Positions 33,645 to 41,192 of a stretch of DNA of 64,000 bases are shown one piece after another; the stretch's first letter is position 1, and the number at the start of each line of letters is the position of its first letter. The notes beneath the pieces were generated by a model that was not told the origin of the DNA, did not search any database, and saw only the letters and a program-made list of their open reading frames with translations. The position numbers and the translations under genes were made by a program. The stretch is from positions 5,704,001 through 5,768,000 of the forward strand of contig NZ_CP115300.1 in assembly GCF_027625935.1 (NCBI RefSeq), read 5' to 3'. Origin of the DNA: Streptomyces camelliae (GTDB lineage: Bacteria; Actinomycetota; Actinomycetes; Streptomycetales; Streptomycetaceae).

Positions 33645-33716
33645 CGTGCGCACCTCGCTGACCGCACGGACATCCTGTGATCCATGCACATCCTGTGACC
33701 CACGCACATCTCTGAC
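33636..33716 (+). repeat. degenerate tandem repeat after the LURP-one gene
   Basis: About five units related to GCACATCCTGTGACCCAC, each with a TGA, run from the stop codon onward. The clearest are at 33671-33687 and 33687-33704. Confidence 0.75.
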
Positions 33717-33773
33717 GCTCGTACGACGACGCGCCGTTGACACGGCGCCGGACCGGGGGAGAACCACCTCGCC

Positions 33774-34475
33774 ATGATGGGCCATTCGCACGCCGTGAGC
33801 GGCGCCCTGCTGTTCGCCGGCACCGCTCCCTATCTGCCACCCGTGCTGCTGCACACGCATCTGTCGCCCCAGGAGATCCTCATGGGCACGGTGCTGTGCG
33901 CGGGCGCCGCACTGCTGCCGGACCTGGACCACCACGACGGCACGATCGCGAACTTCCTCGGTCCGGTCTCCCGGTGGCTGTGCCGGTTCGTCGCGTTCGT
34001 CTCCGGTGGCCATCGCCATGCCACCCACTCCCTGTTCTTCGTCGCCTTCATGACGGCCGGTACCTGGGCCGGAATCGCCTATCTCGGCAGGCCGTTCACC
34101 CTCGGCATGTGCTTCTTCCTGCTGGCGCTGGCCGTGCGAGCACTCAATCTCTGCCCGCCCGGGCACGGCTTCCATGCCTGGGGCACCATCGTGGCGCTGG
34201 CCGCCCTCGGCACCGCCGCCATCGACAAGTTCATCCCGTCCACGCCGGGCTGGCTGCCCTACCTGGTCGGCCTCGGCTGCCTGGCCCATCTTCTCGGCGA
34301 CTCCCTCACCAAGCAGGGCGCGCCCTGGCTGTGGCCGCTGAAGACGCGCTACGAGCTCGTGCTGATCAAGAGCAGCGGCAACAAGCTGGAGACCGAGATA
34401 CTGACGCCCCTGATGGGCGCCGGCACCATCGCCCTGCTCTGGCTGACCGTACTGTCACCGCACACCCTGAACTGA
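33774..34475 (+). CDS. YdjM-type membrane-bound metal-dependent hydrolase (LexA-regulated family in E. coli)
   Basis: A 233-aa protein with several membrane segments and the family's conserved metal-type residues: MMGHSHAVSGALLFAGTA, ALLPDLDHHDGTIANFLG, GGHRHATHSLFFVAF and LAHLLGDSLTKQGAPWLWP. The His/Asp motifs sit at the membrane face and suggest a metal centre. Substrate is unknown. A Shine-Dalgarno (GGGGGAG) lies upstream. A hairpin terminator follows at 34509-34531. Confidence 0.88.
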   Translation: MMGHSHAVSGALLFAGTAPYLPPVLLHTHLSPQEILMGTVLCAGAALLPDLDHHDGTIANFLGPVSRWLCRFVAFVSGGHRHATHSLFFVAFMTAGTWAGIAYLGRPFTLGMCFFLLALAVRALNLCPPGHGFHAWGTIVALAALGTAAIDKFIPSTPGWLPYLVGLGCLAHLLGDSLTKQGAPWLWPLKTRYELVLIKSSGNKLETEILTPLMGAGTIALLWLTVLSPHTLN

Positions 34476-34508
34476 GACGGGCGGCCGAACACAAGCCACG
34501 TCACCGCC

Positions 34509-34531
34509 GCCGGGCCGGCCGACGGCCCGGC
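34509..34531 (+). terminator. hairpin terminator after the YdjM-type gene
   Basis: GCCGGGCCG (34509-34517) and CGGCCCGGC (34523-34531) form a 9-bp stem with a 5-nt loop. Confidence 0.8.
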
Positions 34532-34638
34532 TGTCGGCCCCAGGTCGCCGTTGACTACTGGTTGGTGGGTCCGGTGGGTCCGTTGCTCCGATAAGGCTGT
34601 TGCTTCTCAGAGCCGATGCCGCGCAGTACCGGTACCGG

Positions 34639-35298
34639 TTAGGTGGTCGGCTGGGTGCGAATCACGAGCACGTCCTGATGGAGTTCCTCGTCTGCCCCGG
34701 GCAATCCGGCCCAGGTGGCGATCGCGGCAAGGAGGTTGAACGAGCGGCGGGGTGCACAGGTGACCTGGGGGAAGCCCTCTGGTCCGCGGGTGAGATAGGC
34801 GAGTGTCGCGCGGGCGGCGGCTTCGGCGTCGGCAGCGTGCTGTCCGGCCGCCACCGGCACAGGCTTACCGGTGGCGGAGACGAAGGCCTCGGTCAGCAGG
34901 AGACGGGCCTGCCCGGCGGTGAAGCGCTCTGGCTGGGTGGTCACGGCCGTTTGCGGAGCGAGCGCATGCAGGCGGGAGAGCATCCATGCGGTCTGCGCGA
35001 TGCCGGTGGCCAGCGCTCCGGCGCCGGCACCGGCCGACCAAGCCCGGTTGCCTTCCCCCGTGCGGGCGCGCCCCAGCCACTGCCACTCATCACTATGCGG
35101 AGCCGGGACGGGGATGGCCATGGGCGCTTCCACGGCCAGGACCGCCCGCCCATCCTCATTCAGAGACCGGACCAGAGCCTGAACAGCACCCTCGGGATCG
35201 CTCCCGCAGGAGACCACGGGGCGCTCCGGCGAGTCGACGGCTGCCCAGGCGAAGTTGGACTGCTTCACCGACCCGATGTCCACGCCCACGACGCGCAT
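34639..35298 (-). CDS. DUF429-like (predicted RNase H-fold nuclease) protein
   Basis: A 219-aa protein starting MRVVGVDIGSVKQSNFAWAA, the acidic first strand of an RNase H-like fold. LAVEAPMAIPVPAPHSDEWQ supplies a second acidic motif, and RTGEGNRAWSAGAGAGALAT matches DUF429-type proteins. The later QHAADAEAAARATLAYL supplies a further D/E pair near the C-terminus. Catalysis is unproven. The ATG at 35298 has Shine-Dalgarno GGGGGAG. The sequence just upstream is the broken XRE gene, so it may be read from the DUF6879 promoter. Confidence 0.7.
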   Translation of the reverse strand: MRVVGVDIGSVKQSNFAWAAVDSPERPVVSCGSDPEGAVQALVRSLNEDGRAVLAVEAPMAIPVPAPHSDEWQWLGRARTGEGNRAWSAGAGAGALATGIAQTAWMLSRLHALAPQTAVTTQPERFTAGQARLLLTEAFVSATGKPVPVAAGQHAADAEAAARATLAYLTRGPEGFPQVTCAPRRSFNLLAAIATWAGLPGADEELHQDVLVIRTQPTT

Positions 35299-35473
35299 GG
35301 GATCTGCTCCCCCTTCGACACCATCGGCGTGCCGGACGCCGGTCTCGTGGCGCCGGTTTCCAGCGCGCGGGCAGGATCATCTCACGCTGCTTCCTCTGAA
35401 ACAGGCCTACGAAGAACTCCAGCCGGGCTCGCGGCGCCAGAAAAGGGCGGGGTTCATACTCCACACCGAATGT

Positions 35474-35557
35474 GGCTGTACAGGCGAGCCGGACCTCGTG
35501 CAGACGTTGACCGAGAGCCCTACGCGCTTCGTGAACGCCGGAGGAAGGGGACGACAT
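35474..35557 (-). pseudogene. N-terminal stub of an XRE-family regulator
   Basis: The 28 residues starting MSSPSSGVHEARRALGQRLH and continuing EVRLACTAT match the usual N-terminus of Streptomyces XRE/DUF5753-type regulators, before the helix-turn-helix. After about 35474 the frame reads unrelated sequence. It starts 29 bp after the DUF6879 gene, its usual partner, so a working regulator gene has probably been lost by a deletion. Confidence 0.5.
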
Positions 35558-35586
35558 GGCGCTGCGTTGGACTCTTCCCTACCCGG

Positions 35587-36099
35587 TCAGGCGAGTTGGT
35601 AGTCAGCATGCGGAATGCCCAGTGCCCACACCGACTCAAAGGCCTCGGCACACAGTTTGAGTTCCTGGGCGTCGGTGCTGACAGACGGCTCCAACCACTC
35701 ACCCTCGCCATCGAAGTGGTTCACGAGCAACAGGGACGAGTCGAACAGCCAGAAGTCGTTGCCGGGCAGGGCAATACCGGTGGCTTTCCTGCGCGGCAGC
35801 CAGCGCACTTCCTCGCCTGCGGCTATGTTCAGGCCTTCGGTCACCTCGTGCTCGAACCGGATGTACGTGCTCACCGGCTCGGACACGATCCGGGCGCGGC
35901 GGACCTTCACTCCGCGGCTCGTGGCCTCGGACACCAGAGCGAGCCAGTCGGCCCACCTCTCGGCGGGGTCGATCGCGGCGCCAGCATTCCAGTCGATGTA
36001 CGCCGGGTCCGACTTCATGTAGGAGTCCCGCATCTCCAGATGGACTGCCGATTCGCGGCAGCCGCGGAACAGTTCCTCAAACGTCGGAACCGTGGTCAC
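35587..36099 (-). CDS. DUF6879 family protein
   Basis: A 170-aa acidic soluble protein beginning MTTVPTFEELFRGCRESAVH, with the typical core HLEMRDSYMKSDPAYIDWNA, VKVRRARIVSEPVSTYIRFE and LPGNDFWLFDSSLLLVNHFD. This family normally lies beside an XRE regulator in Streptomyces; function is unknown but the pairing resembles DUF397/XRE. The regulator here is reduced to a stub just downstream. The ATG at 36099 follows GGAGGTAC on the sense strand. Confidence 0.82.
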   Translation of the reverse strand: MTTVPTFEELFRGCRESAVHLEMRDSYMKSDPAYIDWNAGAAIDPAERWADWLALVSEATSRGVKVRRARIVSEPVSTYIRFEHEVTEGLNIAAGEEVRWLPRRKATGIALPGNDFWLFDSSLLLVNHFDGEGEWLEPSVSTDAQELKLCAEAFESVWALGIPHADYQLA

Positions 36100-36136
36100 G
36101 CTGTACCTCCAAGAAGAATTGCCAGAACTTGCACGA

Positions 36137-36295
36137 TCACGTGACTACCCGGACGCCGAGGAGGACTCTGCCCAGTACTCGGGCGTCTGAATCAGTCGGT
36201 GCCCCCGATGGAGAGACTTCTCTGTCGATGACGATGAGGGCGCCGAAGGGCGTCTTGCCCTCGTCTTCGAGGGCGTGTCGGGACAGTTCGATGTT
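36137..36295 (-). pseudogene. fragment of a nucleoside deaminase-like gene
   Basis: The frame read from 36293 gives NIELSRHALEDEGKTPFGAL with IVIDREV, the N-terminal strand and helix of a cytidine/guanine-deaminase-fold protein before its zinc motif. A TGA precedes it, and downstream the frame loses similarity and stops at 36137. The HAE and PCxxC zinc motifs are absent. It is a degraded fragment wedged between the NB-ARC gene and the DUF6879 gene. Confidence 0.45.
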
Positions 36296-38428
36296 TCAGG
36301 ATGCCCTCTGTGAGCCTCGGTATTGGTTCAGGAGTTCCTCGGCGTGGAGTGTCCATGGATGGTTCGGTCCGAGTACCATCGCTCGGCCTTCTGCAACTTC
36401 TTCTAGATGCGCGATTGCTTCAGCATTTTGACCAAGTGCGCGAAGGGTCGCACCAAGAGTTTGTCGAGCGTTCAATGCGATGGGGTGATCGGAGCCAAAA
36501 CGTCGCGCAAACTTTGCGAAGGCGGAGCGAATGTACGGCAAGGCCTCTGTCGGTCGACCAGCGCGATTAAGTGTAAAAGCGCAGTTGAGTTCTGCGCCGA
36601 GCGTAACGGTGTGGTCTTCTCCGACCTCGCGGCGGCATTCCATGACCAAGCCCGGCCCTGCGTCTACGTCTGTCGGCTCCGTGGATACCTCTAGGATGTC
36701 CGATCGCGCGAGAAGTGCAACGGGGTCCGCGCGGCCGAGTGCTTGAGCGTATCCCTCTGCTGCTCGCCGAAACAGTGAGATGCCTTCCGGCCTTCGGTCA
36801 AGGATGACGAGTGGACTGGCCAGCCTTCTGCAAGCTGATAGCGTGTCCAGTGCTTCTGGGCCAAGTGTCCGTTCGCAGTCTTCCAGGACTTTCCGGAACA
36901 GGGCCTCGGACTCCTCGAACCGTCCAAGCCGAAACAGGGTCCGCCCAACGCGTTGACGCAGCCTGATGAGCAAAATGCCGTCTTCGCCGAGCCGGGGCTT
37001 CAGTAGCTCCACAGCGTCGCTGCCGAAGCTGAGCGCTGAGGCGTAGTCGCCGGCCCTATGAACCGCGACAACAAGCCGAAGAGCGCACTCCGCGGCAGCT
37101 TCTACTGTCGATTGGCTGGTCGCCCAACTCGCCGTTCTCCGCAACAGCGCGATCACATGCGGTGCGAGCAGGTTCACCCGGGGGTCCTGCGTCCCTCGGT
37201 CAGGCACCTCTGGCAATAGAGCGAGACATAGGCGGGCAGCAGCAGAGGAGAGCTGTTCGTGCTGGTCAGCCGGTGTGGCTCGGGCCACGCTGTCGAGGAG
37301 TACGCCGTGGGTGCGTAGGCAGCGTATCTGCCCAGGCGCCAGCTCGGTGAGGGAGTGATCGATGAGCCCGCGCAGAGCCGATTCGACGTGAGATGCCGGG
37401 AGCGTCGGGCCGAGTTCGGCCCCGAGCAGGACGGACAGCGGCAATGGATCACTGGACCAGCAGGCGAGTAGGCGCAGAAGGTGGCCTGCTTCGGGTAGGC
37501 CTTGTGCGGCGAGGGCATCGAGGGAGAGTTGCCAGGTGCGGCTGGGCAGGTGTCGAGAATCGCCGCCGATGGCTGTGGCGCCTTGCTCGATGAGGCCGAT
37601 GGGGTCGAGCCCTGTGCTGCCGTCGAGTCGGCGGCCGTAGTCGGCAAGGCTCCATGGCTCGATCACCTGGTGGGCGAGGAATCCGCCGGCGAGGGTCAGT
37701 GCCAGAGGCAGACGCCCGAGGCGGTCAGCGACCTCCGCGGCATCTTCGATCGACCCGGCATGCGGTGCGAGGTCGCGCAGGACGAGGGCGGCATCCTCAC
37801 GTGGGAGCACACCGAATTGGAGCAGTTCTGCACCGGGCCACCAGTAGGTCGCTGCTTGCCGGGTCGTGACGACCACAGTGCCAGTGGGGCTGGTACGCAG
37901 CCAGCCGCCGTCGCGGAGGATGGCGGGATTGTCGGCGTTGTCGAAAACCAGGAGCCAGGGGCGGTCGGAGCGGTCGAGGTAGTGCCAAACGAGATCGGCG
38001 GCGGGACGCAGACCGCTGCGTGCCCCCACCAGTTCACCGTCTGTGGCTCCGCGATCGGCTGCAACAGCGAGCATGCCGGCACGTAGAGAGGCCGGGTCGG
38101 AAGCGTTGACCCATAACCCAAGCCGGCCGGCCTGGTTGGTGGCGTACTGGAAGAGCGTGTAGGCGACGGCTGTTTTGCCACAGCCGCCCAGACCGTGAAG
38201 AACGTAGGCACGGTTGCCGACGCCGGGTTCGACGGCGGCGCGCAGACGGTCCATCTCTCCGACTCGGTCGCGGAGCACCAAGGGGGTGTGGCCGACCGCT
38301 GGGCGGCGCACGGAGTCCGGTCCGGACCAGTCGGGGGCGTGGTGATGGTGCTCAGTGATGTACTGGTCACCGGTGGCTTGGTAGATGCGGCCCTGGCCAT
38401 CGGCCCGGGCATCGTTGTGGCCGCTCAC
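36296..38428 (-). CDS. STAND NTPase: NB-ARC plus tetratricopeptide repeats (bacterial NLR-like)
   Basis: A 710-aa NLR-like protein. Residues 1-30 hold a short motif (GQGRIYQATGDQYITEHHHH). The NB-ARC domain covers about 50-330: P-loop YVLHGLGGCGKTAVAYTLF, Walker B PWLLVFDNADN, sensor TGTVVVTTRQ, GxP-like RLGRLPLALTLAGGFLA. A winged-helix-like segment follows and, from about 450 to the end, TPR units (YASALSFGSDAVELL, LFRLGRFEESEALFRKVLED, RPTEALPYIRSAFAKFAR, NAEAIAHLEEVAEGRA). The start overlaps the upstream gene by ATGA, so the two are translationally coupled. Likely function: ligand-gated oligomerisation that triggers the coupled small protein, as in antiphage or incompatibility NLRs (inference). 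Confidence 0.88.
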   Translation of the reverse strand: MSGHNDARADGQGRIYQATGDQYITEHHHHAPDWSGPDSVRRPAVGHTPLVLRDRVGEMDRLRAAVEPGVGNRAYVLHGLGGCGKTAVAYTLFQYATNQAGRLGLWVNASDPASLRAGMLAVAADRGATDGELVGARSGLRPAADLVWHYLDRSDRPWLLVFDNADNPAILRDGGWLRTSPTGTVVVTTRQAATYWWPGAELLQFGVLPREDAALVLRDLAPHAGSIEDAAEVADRLGRLPLALTLAGGFLAHQVIEPWSLADYGRRLDGSTGLDPIGLIEQGATAIGGDSRHLPSRTWQLSLDALAAQGLPEAGHLLRLLACWSSDPLPLSVLLGAELGPTLPASHVESALRGLIDHSLTELAPGQIRCLRTHGVLLDSVARATPADQHEQLSSAAARLCLALLPEVPDRGTQDPRVNLLAPHVIALLRRTASWATSQSTVEAAAECALRLVVAVHRAGDYASALSFGSDAVELLKPRLGEDGILLIRLRQRVGRTLFRLGRFEESEALFRKVLEDCERTLGPEALDTLSACRRLASPLVILDRRPEGISLFRRAAEGYAQALGRADPVALLARSDILEVSTEPTDVDAGPGLVMECRREVGEDHTVTLGAELNCAFTLNRAGRPTEALPYIRSAFAKFARRFGSDHPIALNARQTLGATLRALGQNAEAIAHLEEVAEGRAMVLGPNHPWTLHAEELLNQYRGSQRAS

Positions 38429-38835
38429 CGGTGGCCGAAGTTCTGGTCACGGCCGGCCTGGTAGACCCGAGCGTGACCGGAGGCGGTGGCGTGCTGCGTC
38501 ACTGACGAGTCTGCGGGCGTGTACGGGGCCAGTTCATCTAGCAGCGCCCGCAGCGCCTCGGTTTCCTCAGGATGTGCGGCGAGCAGTCGCCGTATGCGGC
38601 CCTGCCACTCCGTACCTAGTTCGCTGCGGGATTCGAGGTCGCCGCCGGCCTGTGCAGCCAGCAGGTCTCCTCGGGTCACGTCGAGCTCGACGGAAATCGC
38701 CTCGGCCCGCCATGGCTCAGCACGGCGCCACAACGAGGCGATACCGTCCCTGGCGCGTTGCCACACTTCGGTCGTCAACAAGGTCACCAAGGTTGTCCCT
38801 GCTGTACCCGCCAGCACAGCCGTCTCCGGATCCAC
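38425..38835 (-). CDS. small putative membrane effector coupled to the NLR
   Basis: A 136-aa protein. Residues 5-21 (TAVLAGTAGTTLVTLLT) form a hydrophobic helix. A helical bundle follows (VWQRARDGIASLWRRAEPWR, IRRLLAAHPEETEALRALLD). The C-terminus ends in ARVYQAGRDQNFGHR, which echoes GRIYQATGDQYI at the N-terminus of the adjacent NLR. A hydrophobic N-terminal helical domain plus a C-terminal motif shared with the neighbouring NLR is the layout described for bacterial amyloid-signalling effector/NLR pairs. I recognise no enzymatic domain. Confidence 0.72.
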   Translation of the reverse strand: MDPETAVLAGTAGTTLVTLLTTEVWQRARDGIASLWRRAEPWRAEAISVELDVTRGDLLAAQAGGDLESRSELGTEWQGRIRRLLAAHPEETEALRALLDELAPYTPADSSVTQHATASGHARVYQAGRDQNFGHR

Positions 38836-39134
38836 GAACCTGCCCCCTCCAGCCCGTCACTGCCTGTTGTCACAGAGTAGTCGGCGGGCCTGGCGATCGC
38901 ACGGTCCATACGTTCGCTGCACGCTCTGCGAGCGGCCCCTGCCCGGTGACGCGTGTGAGGACGGTGTCGTCTGCGATGTGTGTGATGAGCGGATCACGGC
39001 GAGCATCCTGCATGCTGAACAGCATGCGTGTCAGACATTCCTTCCTGTCCAAACCGCGTCCGTCGATCGACCTTCGTTGAAACTCAGTTCCTGACTCCGA
39101 TCCGACGAGGTCTGACGTCGGTCCCCGGGGAACC
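38836..39134. other. 299-bp intergenic region with an 18-bp palindrome
   Basis: Lies between the DUF397 gene stop and the effector start. It contains GCATGCTGAACAGCATGC (39010-39027), two perfect 8-bp arms around AA, which may be an operator for the leftward NLR operon or a small hairpin. One plus-strand frame encodes a CxxC-rich stretch (CTLCERPL and VVCDVCDER, near 38912-38990) but has no usable start codon. Confidence 0.4.
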
Positions 39135-39329
39135 TCACCTCAGTAGGTGGTCTGCCTTGCCGGCCTTGATGTCACGGATCATGGTCCGGAGGGCCTCCCG
39201 GCTGTCCGTGATGAAACGGTCCTCCTGGCCGTTCACGGCTATGTACGCGTTGCCGGAGCCGTCCACGCCCATCCGGAAGCACGAATTCCCTTCCCCGCAG
39301 AAGGGCTCTTCCCACTGGATCTCGGTCAT
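39135..39329 (-). CDS. DUF397 domain protein
   Basis: A 64-aa DUF397 protein with the core EEPFCGEGNSCFRMGVDGSG and ITDSREALRTMIRDIKAGKA. Members pair with XRE regulators in Streptomyces (WhiJ/BldB neighbourhoods) and probably bind or modulate them. The start overlaps the XRE stop by ATGA, so they are coupled. The two cysteines in FCGEGNSC are unusual for the family and may form a disulfide or bind metal. Confidence 0.93.
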   Translation of the reverse strand: MTEIQWEEPFCGEGNSCFRMGVDGSGNAYIAVNGQEDRFITDSREALRTMIRDIKAGKADHLLR

Positions 39330-40189
39330 GACGCCTCCTGGAGTCCCTGTGCGATGGTGTGGATGAAGTCCCTTGAGTCGTCGGGGGACAGTGCCAGGTC
39401 CTCCATCCGGTCCAAGTGGGCACGGTACTTGCTCAACTCTTTCTCGCCGTAGAGGAAGTCCGGACCGTGGGAGTTGTCGATCTGCACGGTGTCCAGTTGC
39501 TCCGACGGTCCTTCTGCGTACAGAACCGTCTGACCCGCGCCGGGGAAGCCTCCGTTGGCGAAGGGGACGACCAAGACGGTCACCCCCTCCGTCTCCGACT
39601 GAACGAGCAGGTACTCAAGCTGTTCGCGGGTCACCCGAGGGCCCCCGAACTGCATTCGGAGGGCCGCCTCGTGCACGATGCCGATGAACGGGGGCGCGGC
39701 GTTGCCGGCGAGTACTTCCTGGCGATGGCTGCGATGGGCGACACGCATCGCCACCTCGTGCTCCGGGAGGGGCGGAAGTACGGCGCGGAAGACGGCCAGG
39801 GCATAGTCGGTCGTCTGCAACAGGCCGGGGATGTGCACCGTGCAGGCCGCACGCATGCGCGTGGCCCGAGCCTCCAACTCCGCGATGTCCAGAAGGCCCT
39901 GGGGCAGGGCGCCTCGATACTGCTCCCACCAGGCCTGGGTGCCCGCCGAAGCCATCTCGATCAAGGCGGCCACATATTTCTCGTCGCTGCACCCGCAGTG
40001 GTGGGCCAGGGTGCGCAGTCGTTCCTCGCTGATGGTCCGGATCCCGGACTCCATGTACGAGATCTTGCCGCGATCGACGCCCAGGAGCTTCGCAGCCTCC
40101 TCCGCGGACATGCCGGCCGCTACTCGCATTCTGCGCAGCTCGTGACCGAGACGCCTCTGTCGCTGAGTGGGGACTGGCTTCGGGGGCAT
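39326..40189 (-). CDS. XRE-family regulator with DUF5753 domain (WhiJ-like)
   Basis: A 287-aa regulator. The N-terminal helix-turn-helix lies at about residues 13-67 (LGHELRRMRVAAGMSAEEAA, KLLGVDRGKISYMESGIRTI). The C-terminal DUF5753 domain follows (IPGLLQTTDYALAVFRAVLP, HRSHRQEVLAGNAAPPFIGI and VTVLVVPFANGGFPGAGQTV). It is coupled to the DUF397 gene and divergent from the HATPase gene, the three-gene set typical of WhiJ-type developmental control. It probably binds the AT-rich divergent interval (40190-40449). Confidence 0.92.
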   Translation of the reverse strand: MPPKPVPTQRQRRLGHELRRMRVAAGMSAEEAAKLLGVDRGKISYMESGIRTISEERLRTLAHHCGCSDEKYVAALIEMASAGTQAWWEQYRGALPQGLLDIAELEARATRMRAACTVHIPGLLQTTDYALAVFRAVLPPLPEHEVAMRVAHRSHRQEVLAGNAAPPFIGIVHEAALRMQFGGPRVTREQLEYLLVQSETEGVTVLVVPFANGGFPGAGQTVLYAEGPSEQLDTVQIDNSHGPDFLYGEKELSKYRAHLDRMEDLALSPDDSRDFIHTIAQGLQEAS

Positions 40190-40449
40190 GCCGTTCCTTC
40201 CTGTGCGCTCAGGCGCAGTCTGCCGTGTTCACGCACCTGAGGCCACGATCGAGCTAATTTGTCGAAGTGGCTGGCAAATTTACCTGACGGTCTTCTAGCT
40301 TGAACATCGCGCTGCTTACGCGCGGCGAGCAGAAGTGCATCGCGCACGCCTGCCCGATCTCTCCTGCCCTGGAGGGGTGGGCTGCGCCAGGGCGACAGGC
40401 CACTGCACGCCGGGCAGCGCAGTCAGTCAGCAGAGGAAGGAGCCGGGAC

Positions 40450-41106
40450 ATGGATTGCAGTGCCTGTACGCCGAGAAAGCCCTGGGATCTGCCGTTTCTC
40501 GCCGAGCCGGAGGAAGTGGCCGCGCTACGACGCGTGTTGCGGATCCACTTGGGCCTGTGGGGACTGTCGGAGCTGACCGAAGCGGCCCAACTCTGCCTCA
40601 GCGAACTCGTGTCCAACGTGATCACTCACGTCGGCCGGGGTACTCCGACAACGCTCGCCGTCTCCATGAGCGGCACGCGCCTTCGTATGGAGATCCACGA
40701 CCCGGACACCAAGGCCTTACCGGCGCTGGACAAGGCTGCCGAGGACGCCGAGACGGGACGCGGCATGGCGCTCGTCGCCGCCCACTCCGACCACTGGGGC
40801 GTCCAGCTCCTGCCCGATCGCAAGGTCACCTGGGTGGAACTCGCCACGGCCCTGAACGCACCGGACGGCCACAGCAGGAACGTGCATGTCTCAAGGGCCG
40901 AGAGTGTGCTTCGCGGCTACGACAAGCAGCAGGCGGTTGGCCCAGAAAGGTCGAGCAGGCTGAGCGCCACTGCTGCCGAGGAGACGGCGATCGAGGCCAT
41001 CGCCGACCTCCTTCACTGGCTCCGGGCACACGGTCGTGACGCGGATGAGGCCCTGGACCGGGCCCAGGCGCAGTTCGAGGCAGACGCGGAGCGCACGGCA
41101 CGTTGA
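40450..41106 (+). CDS. RsbW/SpoIIAB-like HATPase (anti-sigma-type) with TTA codon
   Basis: A 218-aa protein. Residues about 15-135 form a HATPase_c domain: N-box LCLSELVSNVITHVGRGTPT, G1 MEIHDPDTKALPAL and G2-like DAETGRGMALVAAHSDHWGV, as in stand-alone Streptomyces anti-sigma-type kinases. The C-terminal 80 residues are charged and helical. Codon 90 is TTA (40717-40719), so translation should depend on the bldA tRNA and be favoured late in development. The ATG at 40450 has AGGAAGGAG upstream; a longer frame from 40300 lacks support. Confidence 0.9.
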   Translation: MDCSACTPRKPWDLPFLAEPEEVAALRRVLRIHLGLWGLSELTEAAQLCLSELVSNVITHVGRGTPTTLAVSMSGTRLRMEIHDPDTKALPALDKAAEDAETGRGMALVAAHSDHWGVQLLPDRKVTWVELATALNAPDGHSRNVHVSRAESVLRGYDKQQAVGPERSSRLSATAAEETAIEAIADLLHWLRAHGRDADEALDRAQAQFEADAERTAR

Positions 41107-41192
41107 ACAGCGGCATGATGTGGACTGTGTACTCCCTGCTCCGGAGCCGTTGCCACAGAGGCTCCGGCTCCGGAGTCGGGAGCGGCCCGGCG

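Noticed and set aside
38870..39052. 60-codon minus-strand ORF upstream of the effector gene
   Set aside because: No RBS, no family resemblance, and it spans the palindrome; more likely non-coding.
38912..39090. CxxC-rich peptide (CTLCERPL ... VVCDVCDER) in the NLR upstream region
   Set aside because: It looks like a zinc ribbon, but no ATG/GTG/TTG start with an RBS exists in frame before the first CxxC.
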